Shown here: positions 25,327 to 37,341 of the stretch, one piece after another | How the letters are laid out: every line of letters begins with the position of its first letter | Numbering within the stretch: the stretch's first letter is position 1 | NCBI GenBank assembly: GCA_013397865.1 | Contig: VZTI01004580.1 | Coordinates: 728,263-792,262 of the forward strand | Source: Struthidea cinerea | Taxonomy: Eukaryota > Chordata > Aves > Passeriformes > Corcoracidae | Reading direction: 5' to 3' | Length of the DNA: 64,000 nt | Notes under the pieces: model-generated | Database searches by the model: none | The model's input: the letters and a program-made list of their open reading frames with translations, nothing else | What the model was told of the DNA's origin: nothing | Program-made: the position numbers and the translations under genes

Positions 25327-25338
25327 CCACTAGAGGGA
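25327..25338 (+). promoter_or_regulatory. CTCF-like core motif
   Basis: CCACTAGAGGGA matches 11 of 12 positions of the CTCF core consensus CCASYAGRKGGC; only the last base differs. The flank 'atggcg' on the left and a run of CpGs to about 25400 give it a locally GC-rich setting unlike the surrounding AT-rich desert. Motif matches of this quality occur by chance in large genomes, so occupancy is a hypothesis. Confidence 0.4.
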
Positions 25339-28300
25339 CTCGGTAGGTGGATGAGAAACTGCCGGGCAGGTTATTCCCACCCCGGGGGGAACAGGAGAGA
25401 AGGGCTGCCCAGGGAACCACGACACACTCACCGGCACTCCTTCTTCCGTGTGTTTAAAACAAACAAAGAACCCACAACACATCCCCACTTTTCAGTTCTA
25501 TGTAACACATCAAAGAAAAAGATTAACTCAGCATTAAAGGAAGGGTAACACTGGAGAGAGCATCCCTGAGCAGTGTTCTGGGAACAAACAGTTTCGTCTT
25601 CAGTGCCTTGCAGAGCACTTTCTGTCATTCCAAGAAAAAGTCTTGTTTTTCCAGGTGTACAGGTAATGGAATATCTTACAAATGTCAGTTCTCAGCCACA
25701 ATTCCAAGGATCTTATTGCTAATTTACTGTCTTTACAATCTGACTTCTAAAATACTGGTTTGTTGGAGCCTCCCACTGAATTCCCTGGGCCTCGATTCAT
25801 GCCCTTAAAAATCCTCGAAGCCTTGACCTGCAATACACTCTGGTTTTTGCTTCAACTTCATGACTGTCAGTTGTTTCAGTTAAATTAGTGAGAAAATGTG
25901 TGTATTTTTAACAGGAAATTTGCTGTACAAGGCCTTTGGACTAGACTGGAGGCTGTCTTTGTTTTGATGCTTTGTACAGTACTTACTGTGCATTTGGCAC
26001 CAAAAGGTACTGAATATATAGTACTTATATGTGATACCAAACAGTACTAACATTAGCCTGTATAGCTACTTATTTCTTGAGTGTGAGAGGAACTATTAGA
26101 ACAATGCATTTTCAGAAATCACTTTGTTGGTTTAACTTAAAACCAAAGAGAAAGGCAGCCCTCCCTTTCCCTGACAGACTTTGATGAAGTTCCCCGTGGA
26201 AGGAAACAGCCTCGCCTCAGGCATGGGCTGTCTCTCTTCAGAAGCTGCCCCTCAGGCATTCCCCCTTAATGCTGGCTTGAGACAGCCAGCTGTGCACACC
26301 AAACTGCAACTGGAGAGTAAAACCAATGCAGAGCTTGTGGAAGCAGATACAGAGAAATCTTGAACTCCATAAAACAGGAGTATTTCAGATTATACCCAGC
26401 GAAATGTGGAACCAATTAGGGCACTAAATGTGACAACCTCAAGCTGTTCAATTTTTTGCAATCATACTGAAGAGCAGTAGTGACAATTGCGTGGCGCATA
26501 TTTGCCTTTGCCTGTGGTTAAATGCCTTTTTCTTTTGAGACACATTTCTTTAATCTACTGAAGGCTGCATGGGCTTTTGCCAGCTTCCATGGGGCTTTGC
26601 ATTCTGTGATGGGGAGTGCCAAAGCAGAAGCATTTGCCTGTTGGTTTCCCTACTGGACTGTCAAAGCATGTACTTGGGCTGACACACTTTGAACCAACAT
26701 GCAGCTGGACCAGACCTTGGCCAGAACATCCAGGGAAAGAAAACCAAAGCCCTTGGCAGTGCAGCTACAAGAGTCAGGGGTGTATTTCGTTGTTTCCAGC
26801 ATGCACCCAATAGTGGGTAGAGAGGACTGTAAGAGGACTCTTTTACTTTTGTCATGAAGTCACAACAGGTTTTTGGTTTCAGGATTTAGACACTAAAGGG
26901 TGATTCTTAACATGTTATTCAGATAGGATCATGGCAAAACACGCCACACCAAGACACGACATCCTAGTTACAAATTTGTCTGCATAACCCTTCAGATGTT
27001 TCCGTTAAGTCAGAAGTGATTGTCCTGCTACTCAACATTGCATCCAGGCTTCCCCTGCTGCTCCCTGCTGCATTCCCAAGGGCAGGTACCAGGTCTGGTA
27101 TCAGAGGCTGAAGGGGAACGTCATCACTGCACAAATCCAGCCTACAGCCTCGTGGTCAGGCACAGATGTGATCCTCCTCCTCCTCATGGAAAGAATTTTG
27201 AACTCCAAATTCATCAAGCAAAAAGTGACCAGCCCCAACTCCACTACCAGAAATGACACAAATGAGCAAGGCATCTCTTCTATTTGTATTCTGTGTTGGG
27301 GAAAGAACACGACATTAAGTATCCAAATACCAGAGAATAGTGAGAGTTCAGGTATAATTTGTACCGAGTGCCTTCTGTTAGCTAGTTGTAGGCAGGCCTG
27401 AGCTTATGAGAACAAACAAATTGGGTTAGGCCAAAGAACCATCCATTGGAGAGTAAAAAGCAGCATTTATCAAGGACTGCATGTGCCTGTAGAAGGGCAC
27501 AGAAGGGATAACCACGTGGCTATTCTGGGTCACTCTGGTCCCCTGTGTCTCTGTACTGATTGTAAAAGAGGTCTGTACCATCCTGTGAAACCACGTGCCA
27601 GCGATAGATGCACTCCTATATCTTTGCAGATTTTCAGTTTGTCCTTGAGACTCATAAATCATATAATGGAATATTTTGCTTGCTGCTCCACCAGCAAACA
27701 AAACAACTAGGCTCAGAGTAGCACTAAGGCAATAAATCCCTTTTCCAAATAGGAAAACTTGTGAAAAGAAAACCTTTGTGTCTTTGAAGGGAAGTGTTCA
27801 GCCTGGGACCTGTGGGTTGGAGGAGCAATTTTTAATAAACTGTTTCTACTCTCTCATCTTCTCTAAAAATACATAAAATTGTTCCTGCTGTTAAATTACC
27901 AATTGCTGGTACCTGGCAGACTCCTAATTGATTAGAAAAAACTAATTGAGTGCAATGAATTATTTGCAAGTGATGTATCTGAAATATCTACTTTATTAAT
28001 ATTTTTGATGTAAAATTATTATTTTATTCAGATGTCTCAGCTTGTTATATTTCAGAAAAGTAACTTAAAGGAAGGCTGAGTAAAACCAATCCCTGGTGCA
28101 AAAGCAGATCAATGAGCAGTCATGCCAAGGATGAATTCGTCCCAGGGCAAATCTGTTCATTTTATTGGCATTGCACCAGGTTAAACTTATCCAGATAGTT
28201 CAGAGTTATTCCCATATGGGAAAAAAATAAGAAACTCATTAGAATTTGGCAGTAGCTTTTTTTACTGCTAAATTATCTTCACCTTTCCAGTGAAAGTTCA

Positions 28301-28915
28301 GAATTTGGCAGTTAGCAAAAATTCAGCCAGGTTTCCACCACTGATTTCTGTGTGAATCCAGGTTTAACGTCCTTCCCTCACGAGCCCCGACCTTCTCCTC
28401 TGGCAGAGGCCACATCATGCCCTACTTCACGCCTTTCACCTTTTCATCCAGCTGAGGACACCTTATAGAAGAGAAGTGGAAAATATTTTTTGGGGGAATA
28501 TCTTTTGTTCAATATCCAATGTTTCTTCTATTTGCAGTCCATATGCATGGCCACATGCAAGACTGCTTGATTTGTAAAACAACATAATGAAAAACAGCTC
28601 AGTGTTTGTGGCTTTTTGTAAGAAATATCTTCAAAATACTAAAGTTTCACTAAATTCTGCGCCTACTCAGGCTTCTCCATCAACACTTCCATCTAACCAG
28701 GCACTGTCACATTTAGAGGGGTATAAAGGGTTTCCGGCAACAACACGTGGGATGCAAGAATCTTCAAAAGATACTTGCACCCTTCCAAATATCTTCTCAG
28801 TTCCCAGAAGAATGGGACATTTGAGGCAAGGTTTACTGTCAGATATCTAGCAAAATTCAAAGCTTGGCACTTGAATATGAACCAGCAAAAAAAACCTGAG
28901 ACCAATTCCTCCCTC
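25339..28915. other. Gene-free stretch
   Basis: No gene or confident transposon. A 14-bp perfect palindrome lies at 28209-28222. The short match near 27011-27050 to a CR1 'gaagtgattgtcctgct' motif is too brief to annotate. The AGTACT hexamer recurs several times at about 25978-26050. Confidence 0.5.
28209..28222. promoter_or_regulatory. 14-bp perfect palindrome, near-CArG
   Basis: TTCCCATATGGGAA is its own reverse complement. Its core CCCATATGGG resembles an SRF CArG box but has C and G at the outer positions of the A/T hexamer, so it is not a strict match. Confidence 0.25.
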
Positions 28916-29014
28916 CCAAAACAAACAAACAAACAAAGTATCCAAACAAAACAACAACAATTAAAAAAACCCAACCAAACCAACAACATAAAAACCACCC
29001 CACAAAAAATCACA
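28916..29014. repeat. A/C-rich low-complexity tract
   Basis: Begins with ACAA repeats (28918-28937) and continues as interrupted A-runs with CCA/ACAAC motifs, almost free of G and T on this strand. Confidence 0.85.
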
Positions 29015-29934
29015 AGACCAAATTACTGCAAGTTCATCTCAAACGTAGTCCCGCTCAGTGGCTGACACCATACAGTTCTGCTGCAGAATGAGTCTCAGCA
29101 CGCTCTGCACTCCCTGGGCTTTCCTGTACAGGACTGTCCCTTCGCACCCATCACCACTCACTGATTGTATCTCCGACTGGTCAAGATGCAAACATCCTGA
29201 ACTCTGCTGCTCCTTTTTTCCCTTCCTCCTAGATATCAGTGATTAGAGATCCACAGCTGCAAACATGAAAATGAGATGCATTTCACTCTCCTTTTCTTTC
29301 CTACTCAGGAATTCTGGTTTCACTTAAAATCTTGAGGTTTCTGTAACATGAACATTCCCCACTCCTCCCCTCACCCCTTTTTCTCTCTTGCCATCTTACT
29401 TTTACATCTGTTTTTATCATGTTTTTCCACCAGCCAGTTTGGTCTGACCTTTTCCCACTTTACGTTATAAATAATATGTTTTGAGAAACAAGAACGCCTC
29501 AACAATGCATCAGACCCTGGTTTGTCCCCAGTGTTTCAGAGCTCAAATATAATACAGAGATAAGAGAAATTATAAAATTGGGGACGGGGAGACTGGACTG
29601 AGTCATACTAACCCTACACTTTGTGGTTTGTAAGATTCAAACACATTATACACATACACTTTATATTATTTCCTATTTATAGCCTTTAGTAGTGACTCAC
29701 AAAGCATGAGAGCCTTAAGCTGCCTGAAGCCCTTACCACCAACAGTCTGAGCACCCTCCTGTCTAACCTGAGGCAAGTGTGACATCCACCCCTGCATAGC
29801 AAGAGCTGAAAGTGGCAAACTTCAGCCACAAAAAGCAGTGTGACTTTGTCGCTTGAGCTGCTCCATGCAGGAGGAGTGAGATGAGCAAGGATTATGCTGC
29901 AGTCTTGGCATGGCTTCTTTTCTGTTTTTTTATG
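29015..29934. other. Non-coding DNA
   Basis: No gene or repeat recognised. Pyrimidine-rich around 29340-29460. Confidence 0.45.
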
Positions 29935-29980
29935 GTCTCAATGGTTTTAGAGGTCATTTCCAACCTTAATGATTCTAAGG
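29935..29980 (+). mobile_element. CR1 LINE 3'-end shard
   Basis: About 45 bases: a 'tctcaatggttttagaggtca' type block, then 'tttccaaccttaatgattcta'. This matches the terminal CR1 block on the plus strand, heavily truncated. Confidence 0.75.
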
Positions 29981-32149
29981 ACAAGATAAATTTTGCAATA
30001 AGTGTCTAATGAAAGCAGTTCCCAGATGAACTGCTGGAAATAGGGCAACACCAGGAAGTTTCAGTCAGTGTGGGATACCGCCCCAGCACGGTCCTCTACC
30101 GCTGCCTTTGGTCACCCACCTCCACAAAAAACAGGCATAAACCACCACTCTTCAGACCCAGTAGGATTTTGCCCTTCCATCCTATGTGTGCTGCAACTTA
30201 CACCTGAAGATGTGTTATGGTCATGCCCAATGACACTGTGTCGTGTTTATCCAAGGGCAGCTTCACAGGACACTGGTTTCGGAAACAAAGTTGATGTGAA
30301 CAGCTCCTACTGGGGCTCTCCCTTGGGACTCTGCATTCAGACTGCAATATCCCTCCTTGTCTGTGACTGACACACCCAGAGAAACTGCACCATCAGCCAG
30401 ATCACTTGAACCACTTATCCTGACTGAGCCAACACTCTGAGAATCCATGGCTCCAACAGAGTCTCTCCATGTTAGTTTCACCTCAACCAGATGCATCAGA
30501 ATAGTCAGTACTTGAAAAAATATTGACGTGCACCCAACCACATTAAGACAGAATAATGCATTTTAGCAGGAAACACCTAAACTGCAAGTGACACTAGCCT
30601 TCAGACATGATTTTCACTAAACAATGTAGTTATCCTGACAATCTAGAAACTATTGCATGGGTCAGGATGTTATTTCTCTAAGAAAGACTAAAGCCTAGTG
30701 ATGTGGTGCAGGGAGAGACCATGAAGAACACAATGCTGTTTTTATATCCTGGAGCAAATTTAAGATAGATAAACTAGTTTCAGTGGAAAATATTCAGTCT
30801 TCCCTAATATTTCATTTCATTTATGTAAGAGAAAACAGGGCTTATGGCTTTAGGCTTTTTTTAAGAGACAAAGATTTGCTTTGTGGAGATTTTTAATTTA
30901 AGGAAATACCCCAAGCAAAACTATGTTTCAGAAAGCCTAAATACTCAGCACCAAAGCAGTATTTCCAATGCTTATAAGGGGCTCCAGTTCATCCCATCTC
31001 TCTGTGAATACAGCATGAACTTTCCTATCAGCGCCTAGGCATTCCCATTATGCTTTTATCCAATGAACACCAAGATTTCTTCAATTTTCTCTCCATTATT
31101 AACATATGTTTGGAGTTTTTTTCAGAAAATAGACTTTCCCTCTGACAAGAAGTTGGACAATTGTAAGCAGTCTCTAGCTCCTGGTTTGGCTCTCTAGGTT
31201 TGCCATAGGAACACAGACAGCAGGAAAACCACCAGTTATGGAGACAGCAGGTCTCATTCTGTCACAGCTTAATGAACAGGCAAACCACTTGCAGAACACC
31301 AACAATCAAGCTGTAGTGCAGCTCTGTAGGGAGGCATCTCCACACAGGAACATCAACAGCTCAATGTGGTCCCAGGGCAAGGTCTCAGCCACTCAGACAA
31401 TCATACATTTACTTATAAAGATCTGAATAGAAACAGATCAATAAATTAATCAGTAATAACTTGACACAAATTACACTTTTTAGCTCTATGTCAAAATTTG
31501 GTATTGCCTTGTTGATTGTATGACTAAGCTATAAGTGGAGATTCAATTATAGTACCTCCACCAGGATGCTGGTGATGAAATCCAGCTGAACTTCCCATTT
31601 AACTAATAACGTGCAGGCACAGAAAAAAAATCAAATAATTTAATCAAGCTGAGATAGGTGAACACACTAATATGCTACAATATAATTGTTTGTTGCACAT
31701 TTACATGTGGCATAAGCTAGCAGGCTGTGAGGCCTGAGCAGTGAAATTTGCAGAGTGTTCTTACCACTTTATAGATGTTTTCCTCCATGTTTTTGTTTCA
31801 TCCCCCCCAAATTTAACTGTAGCACTAAATGTTAAACTGTAGACTTTCAGGTGGCACTGGTCATTCTGCAGGTCACAGCACTCATCTGACTCAGGCTGCA
31901 GGTCCCTCTACCCCTCTGTCTCTTTGTGAAGGGCCCCAAAAGCCAGCATCACAGAAGTAGGAGAGTGAGATTTGGAGCTGCTTAAGACAGACATGGAGGG
32001 AAATCATATGGCACCAAAATACAGCTGCTGAACTGCTGTTCTTGAGGTAAGGTCTTCCCATTAAGCCTACATGAAGGCTCACTGTTGCTGAGATGAGCAG
32101 GCAAGAATGGGAAGGCTGAACATTCTATGAGAAGGAAACCCTAAATCTA
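29981..32149. other. Gene-free stretch
   Basis: No gene recognised; the longest frames are about 100 codons (30068-30370 plus) without features. No transposon is identified until the CR1 copy beginning near 32150. Confidence 0.5.
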
Positions 32150-32885
32150 CAGGAACAGGCTGTTCCCATGTCCTAAACAATGAACCAGCAGGGAGGACAA
32201 CCAGCCTGGCTGAACAGAGAGCTTTGGCTGGAACTCATGAAAAAAAGAGTTTATCACTTTTGAAAGCCGGGGCAACCTAGGAGGACAACGAGGATGCCAT
32301 GAGGTTATGAGGTACAACAATGTGAAGCAAAGGGTCCTACCCGTGGGTCACAACAACCCCAGGCACTGCGATGGGCTGGGGCAGCATGGCTGGAAAGCTG
32401 CCCAGCTGAAAAGCACCTGGGGGTGCTGGTCAACAGCAGCTGAACACGAGCCAGTGTGTGCCCAGGTGGCCAAGAAGGCCAGTGGCACCTGGCTTGGAAC
32501 AGCAATAGTGTGGCCAGCAGGACCAGGGCACTGATTATCCCCCTATAGCAGTTCCCAACCTGGTGAGTCCACACCTCACATATTGTGTTCAGTTGTGGGC
32601 CCTTCTCCCCGGTAACTCGCAATAGGATGAAAGGAAATGGCCCTAAGCTGTGCCAGGGGAGGTTTAGGTTGTATATTAGGAAAAATTTCTTCATGGAAAG
32701 GGTTGTCAAAGGTTGGAACAAGCTGCCCAGGAAAGTGGTTGAGTCACCATTCCTGGAGGGATTTACATATGCAGATGTGTCACCTGGGGACAAGGTTTAG
32801 TGGTGGACTTGGCCGTGCTGGGTTGATGAGTGGACTCAATGATCTTAAAGATCCTTTCTAACCTAAATGGTTCTATGATTCTAAG
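32150..32885 (+). mobile_element. CR1 LINE, 5'-truncated with internal deletions
   Basis: The left part (about 32190-32310) reads as CR1 ORF2 sequence; the 'aaccagcctggctgaacaga' and 'gctttggctggaactcatga' blocks encode a peptide ending in W-L-N-R-E-L-W-L-E-L type residues. The sequence then jumps, around 32312, to a later part of ORF2 (the 'gggtcacaacaaccccaggc' block, the 'aaaagcacctgggggtgctg' block, and 'gtggccaagaaggcc'). It jumps again near 32605-32612, from 'cagttgtgggccc' to 'tctccccggtaactcgcaat'. It finishes with the 3' UTR and tail ('gatcttaaagatcctttcta', then 'gttctatgattcta'). Two sizeable internal blocks are therefore missing relative to the known family order. Stops and frameshifts make it non-functional. 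A 162-codon antisense frame at 32305-32793 is a shadow of this element, not a gene. Confidence 0.92.
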
Positions 32886-33379
32886 ATGTACCTGGACAGG
32901 GGGCTGTTAAATGGAAGACAGTAATGAAAGCTTTATATTCAAAATAGAATAGGAAATAAGGAAATAAATTTAAGGTTTGCCTTTGATCTCTTCAGGAATA
33001 TCTCAATATGACAAGTTGGAAAGAGAAAAAAGCATACCTTAGACCATGGAGGGAAGCCATAAAAGTTTTAAAACCCATCAGCAATCAAATATTTTTCATA
33101 CACATGACATTTCAAAACAAAGAGAAATATGCACATAGTCCAGGGCTGTCTCTGGTCGTTGTCCATCCAGAGATTCACATCCCAACAGACTATGCAATCA
33201 GAAGACTAGGAAATTCACTTCCACAGTAAAATATTGAGGTGGCACTAAGTGTGATTCAGGAAACCTGTGACCAATTTGCAATCCTTGTCAGGCATAAGGC
33301 AATTACTTTGTATTAAGTGTGAGTTAAAGATTTTACTTGAAAGAGGAACTTCTCCCTCCAATTTCAATGCACTTGGAGC
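32886..33379. other. Spacer between two CR1 copies
   Basis: About 0.5 kb of unique-looking AT-rich DNA separating a plus-strand and a minus-strand CR1 copy. No gene or signal seen. Confidence 0.5.
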
Positions 33380-33830
33380 ATCTTTGCAGCCCTCCTCTGG
33401 ACTCTCTCTAGCATGCCTTTCCTGTGCTGGGGACTGCAGAGCAGGATGCACCACTGCAGGTGGGGTGTCACAAGAGTGGAGTAGAGGGGCAGAAATACCT
33501 TTGTCCTGCTGGCCACATTGGATACAGCCCAGGAGACGTTTACTTTTTTGGGCTGCAAGTACGCGTCAGCTCATGTTGAGCTTCCTGTCCACCAGCACCC
33601 CCAATTCCTTTTTCTCAGGGCTGTTCCTGATCCTTTCTCTGCCCAGCCTGTATTTGTGCTTGGGACTGCCCTGACCCAGATGCAGGGTCTTGCACTTGGC
33701 CTTGTTGAACTCCATGAGGTTCACCCAGGCCCACCTCCAAGTCTGCCTGGGTCCCTCAGGATGGCATCCCTTCCCTCCAGTGTCAACTGCACCACACAGC
33801 TCGGTGTCATCGGCACACATGATGGACTCA
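33380..33830 (-). mobile_element. CR1 LINE reverse-transcriptase fragment
   Basis: Read on the minus strand from about 33830 to 33380, this is CR1 ORF2. It contains an I-M-C-A-D-D-T motif (opposite about 33807-33827), the reverse-transcriptase catalytic A-D-D signature. This is followed by family-typical blocks such as NLMEFNKAKCKTLHLG, KKELGVLVDRKLNMS and, after a frame break, a 'gtccagaggagggctgcaaa' block. About 110 codons stay open at 33566-33898, then the frame is broken by a stop right after NMS. The copy lacks the 3' UTR and tail, so it is truncated at both ends, which is unusual for simple target-primed CR1 insertion and implies later deletion. Confidence 0.92.
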
Positions 33831-35044
33831 GGAAGGATAGGGACAGAGAGCTGAGGAAGCAGAGCATTTCTGAAAGAAAATGGAGTTCTGGAAATCAATT
33901 AATGGAGCAGACCAAGTTTTTTTAAACCTGGCAATATTTTGGGAGATTTTTAAACAATTTTCCCTGTTGGTCAAACAAAAACCTGCTCTTGCAATCAGCA
34001 GAGAAATCTATATTCCTGAAAATTGGCACCAACTAAGAAGAACAGAGATGTTGAAATACAGAGTCATTTTCACCAGTGCTGGATTGCTGAACTTTTCCAG
34101 ATTTCCCAAAACTCTCCCTGGCCCACCAGGGATGCCAGGGGCTGATTTTTGCTGACTCCTGACAACTGGAGGGGTGGAAGAGGTTGCTCCCATTTTTTTC
34201 AAATTACTATTTCAGATATATCTGAGAAATTAATGTAAAGAGGGAGGAAGTAAAGTTTGGATCCAAGAGAAAACAGATAATTTCCTTTAAGGAAAGGTCG
34301 CTGCTCAACTGTCTGGCATAAAATACTCCTTGCAGGGAAGAGCCAAACCATAGGCAGGCAAAAATTTATTTTTACCAGAAAGGTTTGGACATGTCTATTA
34401 TAACAACACTTCTCAGAATTATCCCAAGCGAATTGAGTGACTGAAATGTCATATATAAGCCTATAAACCACTCTCTGTTAGATGTGAGATCTAAAATGAC
34501 ATATCTTTACCTGTTGTCTACAAATGGCTGAGTATTACACCTTCTACTGAAATAGCTGATACTGCCTCCATCTGACTATTAGATTACATGTCCCTTGGGT
34601 ACAATCAGTTCTGCAATTCCTGTGCAAAGCAGAATGCTATTTAACAAATCTAAGATGGAATTAAAGTCAGGGAATAATGACTAAAAGTCAGAAAATGTTG
34701 ATATGTATTGACCACTTATTCTAGTAAACCGTCCCTCCAAATTTAGTTCCAGCCGATACCATGACTCATCTTTCCATATGAAGATTTACTTTATTACTTG
34801 GTAGACATTCACAGTTAAGAGTGGATAAAAAATGCAAACCACACCTTTCTGGATACTATAAAACATCTTCATCTCATCACTGTGGGATTACAGTGGACAG
34901 AGCTCAGAGTCCCAGGGAGGAGATACACGGTGCAGGGCGGGGAGAGGGGCCCTGATTCTGGTCTGGCACTTTCTCTAATTGCCAGCTCTCAAGGGTGTAA
35001 AGTAGGGGGTTTGATTAGCCAGTGTTGAAATACACTTTTATTAG
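33831..35044. other. Non-coding DNA
   Basis: No gene or repeat recognised between the CR1 fragment and the open frame at 35045. Confidence 0.45.
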
Positions 35045-35515
35045 TTGTTAATGGACAAGATACAGAAAATTTTTACCTCATTGTTTATAAGAGGAGCACC
35101 TACAACTGCAACAGGAAAATGGCCAAACCCAGGCAGTTTTTCTGAGCTGCGAAGGGCATCGAGGAACACATCTGCAGGTAGAAAAGGGCTACAGATGACA
35201 GCACTAAACAGACAAACCGAAGTGCCAGCCCTCAATATCTATCAACTGGTGCAAGCATCTTCTCAGGCATCAGAGGACCACTTTCTGAAGAAAGCCAGGA
35301 ACTTCAGCGAGCAGGGTCAAGCTCCTCGCAATTTGCTCTGCTGCATCCTCCACCACCTAGACACCATTTATGAGGGCAGTGCTACAAATCTGGATGCAGC
35401 ACAAAACAGCACCACTGCCTTCTCCTCTTGTATTTCCAGAGATGTAGTGGCTAAGCAAGTTCCCAGGAAGGTGTTTGGACAGCAAAGGCAGATGGAAGAA
35501 CTTGTATCTCTTTAA
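35045..35515 (+). other. 156-codon open frame, probably not a gene
   Basis: One of the two longest frames not explained by a transposon. Starting from an in-frame ATG at 35051, the peptide (MDKIQKIFTSLFIRGAP...) is polar, has no recognisable domain, membrane segment or signal peptide, and ends at a TAA near 35513. It has no clear upstream promoter, and splice sites around it are weak. In 64 kb of AT-rich DNA one or two chance frames of this length are expected, so I record it as an unexplained frame rather than a CDS. Confidence 0.2.
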
Positions 35516-35738
35516 AGAACAACTGCATTCAAGTGCAAAAAGATAATTCACAGCCCTTGGGAGAAGTAAAGTAAGATCATTTTAAGGGAAAGGGATGACA
35601 GCAATTTGAGGCCTTTTTTTTTGTCATCCCACAGTCTTCAGACAGGCAAAACCATCACCCACTACAGAGTTCAAAACAAAGCCTTAACACCCAGGCAAGT
35701 CTACCTCACAGACTGGCAACTAAAAAAACAAGAAACAA

Positions 35739-35900
35739 CCCCCCCCCCCAAAAAAAAACCCAAAAAAANNNNNNNNNNNNNNNNNNNNNNNNNNNNNNNN
35801 NNNNNNNNNNNAAAAAAAAAAAAAAAAAAAAAAAAAGCTGAAACACCAAAAAACCAAACAAAACCAAAAAACAAAAATGAAACAAAAACCACCAAACCTA
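35739..35900. repeat. Poly-C/poly-A tract containing assembly gap
   Basis: C11 (35739-35749) runs into A9, a CCC interruption, an A-run, then 43 Ns at 35769-35811, then A25 (35812-35836) and further A/C-rich sequence to about 35900. The gap lies exactly in the homopolymer, so its true length is unknown. The sequence to either side carries no recognised retroposon body. Confidence 0.85.
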
Positions 35901-37059
35901 AACTAAATAAGTGGTCTCTATGTCAGACACAAGGATTTCAGGAGAAGCTGCTAAGTACATCTGCTTCTTGAAACTGGTTATTACTGTACACAGTCATGAT
36001 TAACCAAGGAAATTTTGACTCACAGCTGACCCAAGAGCTGCAGCCTTGTGTACTTAACAGGGCAGCAAGGTCTGTCCTTAATCAAAATGCAGAAGAGACA
36101 ATTTACTCTGTGCTGCATCCATGCCAATTTGCAGAAGATGCTGCTGAGTGCACAGCACTCCTACGAAGTCAGAACATTTTTTTTTTTCATAAATATTAAT
36201 TCAAGGCACTCAACCTCAAACATTAGAGAGTCTTGGCTCTTTTCTATTATTATTCATTGCACAATGATCTTTTAATTGGAAATAGATAATTACCAGAATA
36301 TTAATTCTATTCTACTCTTTTGGAATTAATATTAGTTTATCTGCACACAAAGAAAAAGTGTTTATTGGCTGTATCTTAAAACTGACAAATGTCTCACTAT
36401 ATTGTATGTAAACACTACACAAAATACATATTTTACATCTAGATGCCTACTATCATAATAAAGACATTTTTATAGGGCAAGAGCTGTGAGAGTAAGTAAA
36501 TTTCCCCTGCTGCAGTCTTTTAGAAAATCAAAGTAAGGCAGAGGCTCTAATTAATTTCAAATAAGAATGAAAAGTCTGTTGGGCTTGACAACAGCATTTT
36601 GTAGAAACCTGATGAAATCTGGATTTGACTGATAATATGTTAACAACATACTGTTTCAGTGAGATCCCTTGATTTTTGAAGGATCAAATTATCCTTGTAA
36701 GAAAGCCTCGTTTTGACAAAACCAAAGCAGAAAAATCAACAGAAAGTTGAAAATTTTTAGCAGGGATGCCTTGCTGAGCCATTCTTCCAAGATTTGCAGT
36801 GCTAGAGAAATTAGCAATGCCTAGGGTGTTCTTCAGAGTACCCAAATGTTTGTCCAAACAATGGGCCTAGGATAGCTGTTCTCCAACACTGATCCAAAAT
36901 ATCCCCCTGGCATTGTTTCAGGCTTTTTTTCTTGAGTGGAAAAGATTATTTTTCTCTTTTTTTTTTTTTTTCTGAATTCGCTTACCTTCCTGCTAACTTT
37001 GTTTTAAAAGCTTGCAGCTTGTAACATAAAAGCAGAGACAGCTTCGCAAAGAGTGATTT
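35901..37059. other. Non-coding DNA
   Basis: AT-rich, no gene recognised; a T15 run lies at 36957-36971. Frames are short. Confidence 0.5.
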
Positions 37060-37341
37060 TTTAACAGGAAGGACTTTTTACAAGGGCGTGTAGTCAGAGG
37101 ACAAGGAGTAACACCCTGAAAAAAGGTAGATGGAGATTAGATATTAGGATGAAATTTGAGGTTGATGAGGCACTGGGACAAGTTGCTGGGGATGCTCCAT
37201 CCCAGGAAGCGTTCAAAGCCAGGTTGGATGTGGCTTGGAGCAACCTGTTCTAGTGGAAGGTGCCCCTGTACATGGCAGACAGGTTGGAACGAGATGATCA
37301 TTAAGGTGCCTTCCAACCCAAACCCTTCTGTGACTCTGTTA
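37060..37341 (+). mobile_element. CR1 LINE 3' region
   Basis: The 'tttttacaagggcgtgtag' block, 'gattagatattaggatgaaat', 'gaggcactgggacaagttgc', 'gatgctccatcccaggaag', 'aaagccaggttggatgtggc', 'caacctgttctagtggaag' and 'ccttccaacccaaacccttc' then 'tgtgactctg' are the successive landmarks of a CR1 3' end on the plus strand. The copy is 5'-truncated and lacks the short 'ttctttactg' segment normally following 'gaaat'. It is non-coding. Confidence 0.92.

Noticed and set aside
27011..27050. Short similarity to the CR1 'gaagtgattgtcctgct' block
   Set aside because: Under 30 matching bases and no neighbouring CR1 landmarks in order.
32305..32793. 162-codon minus-strand open frame
   Set aside because: It is antisense to a clear plus-strand CR1 LINE copy and shows no family features of its own.
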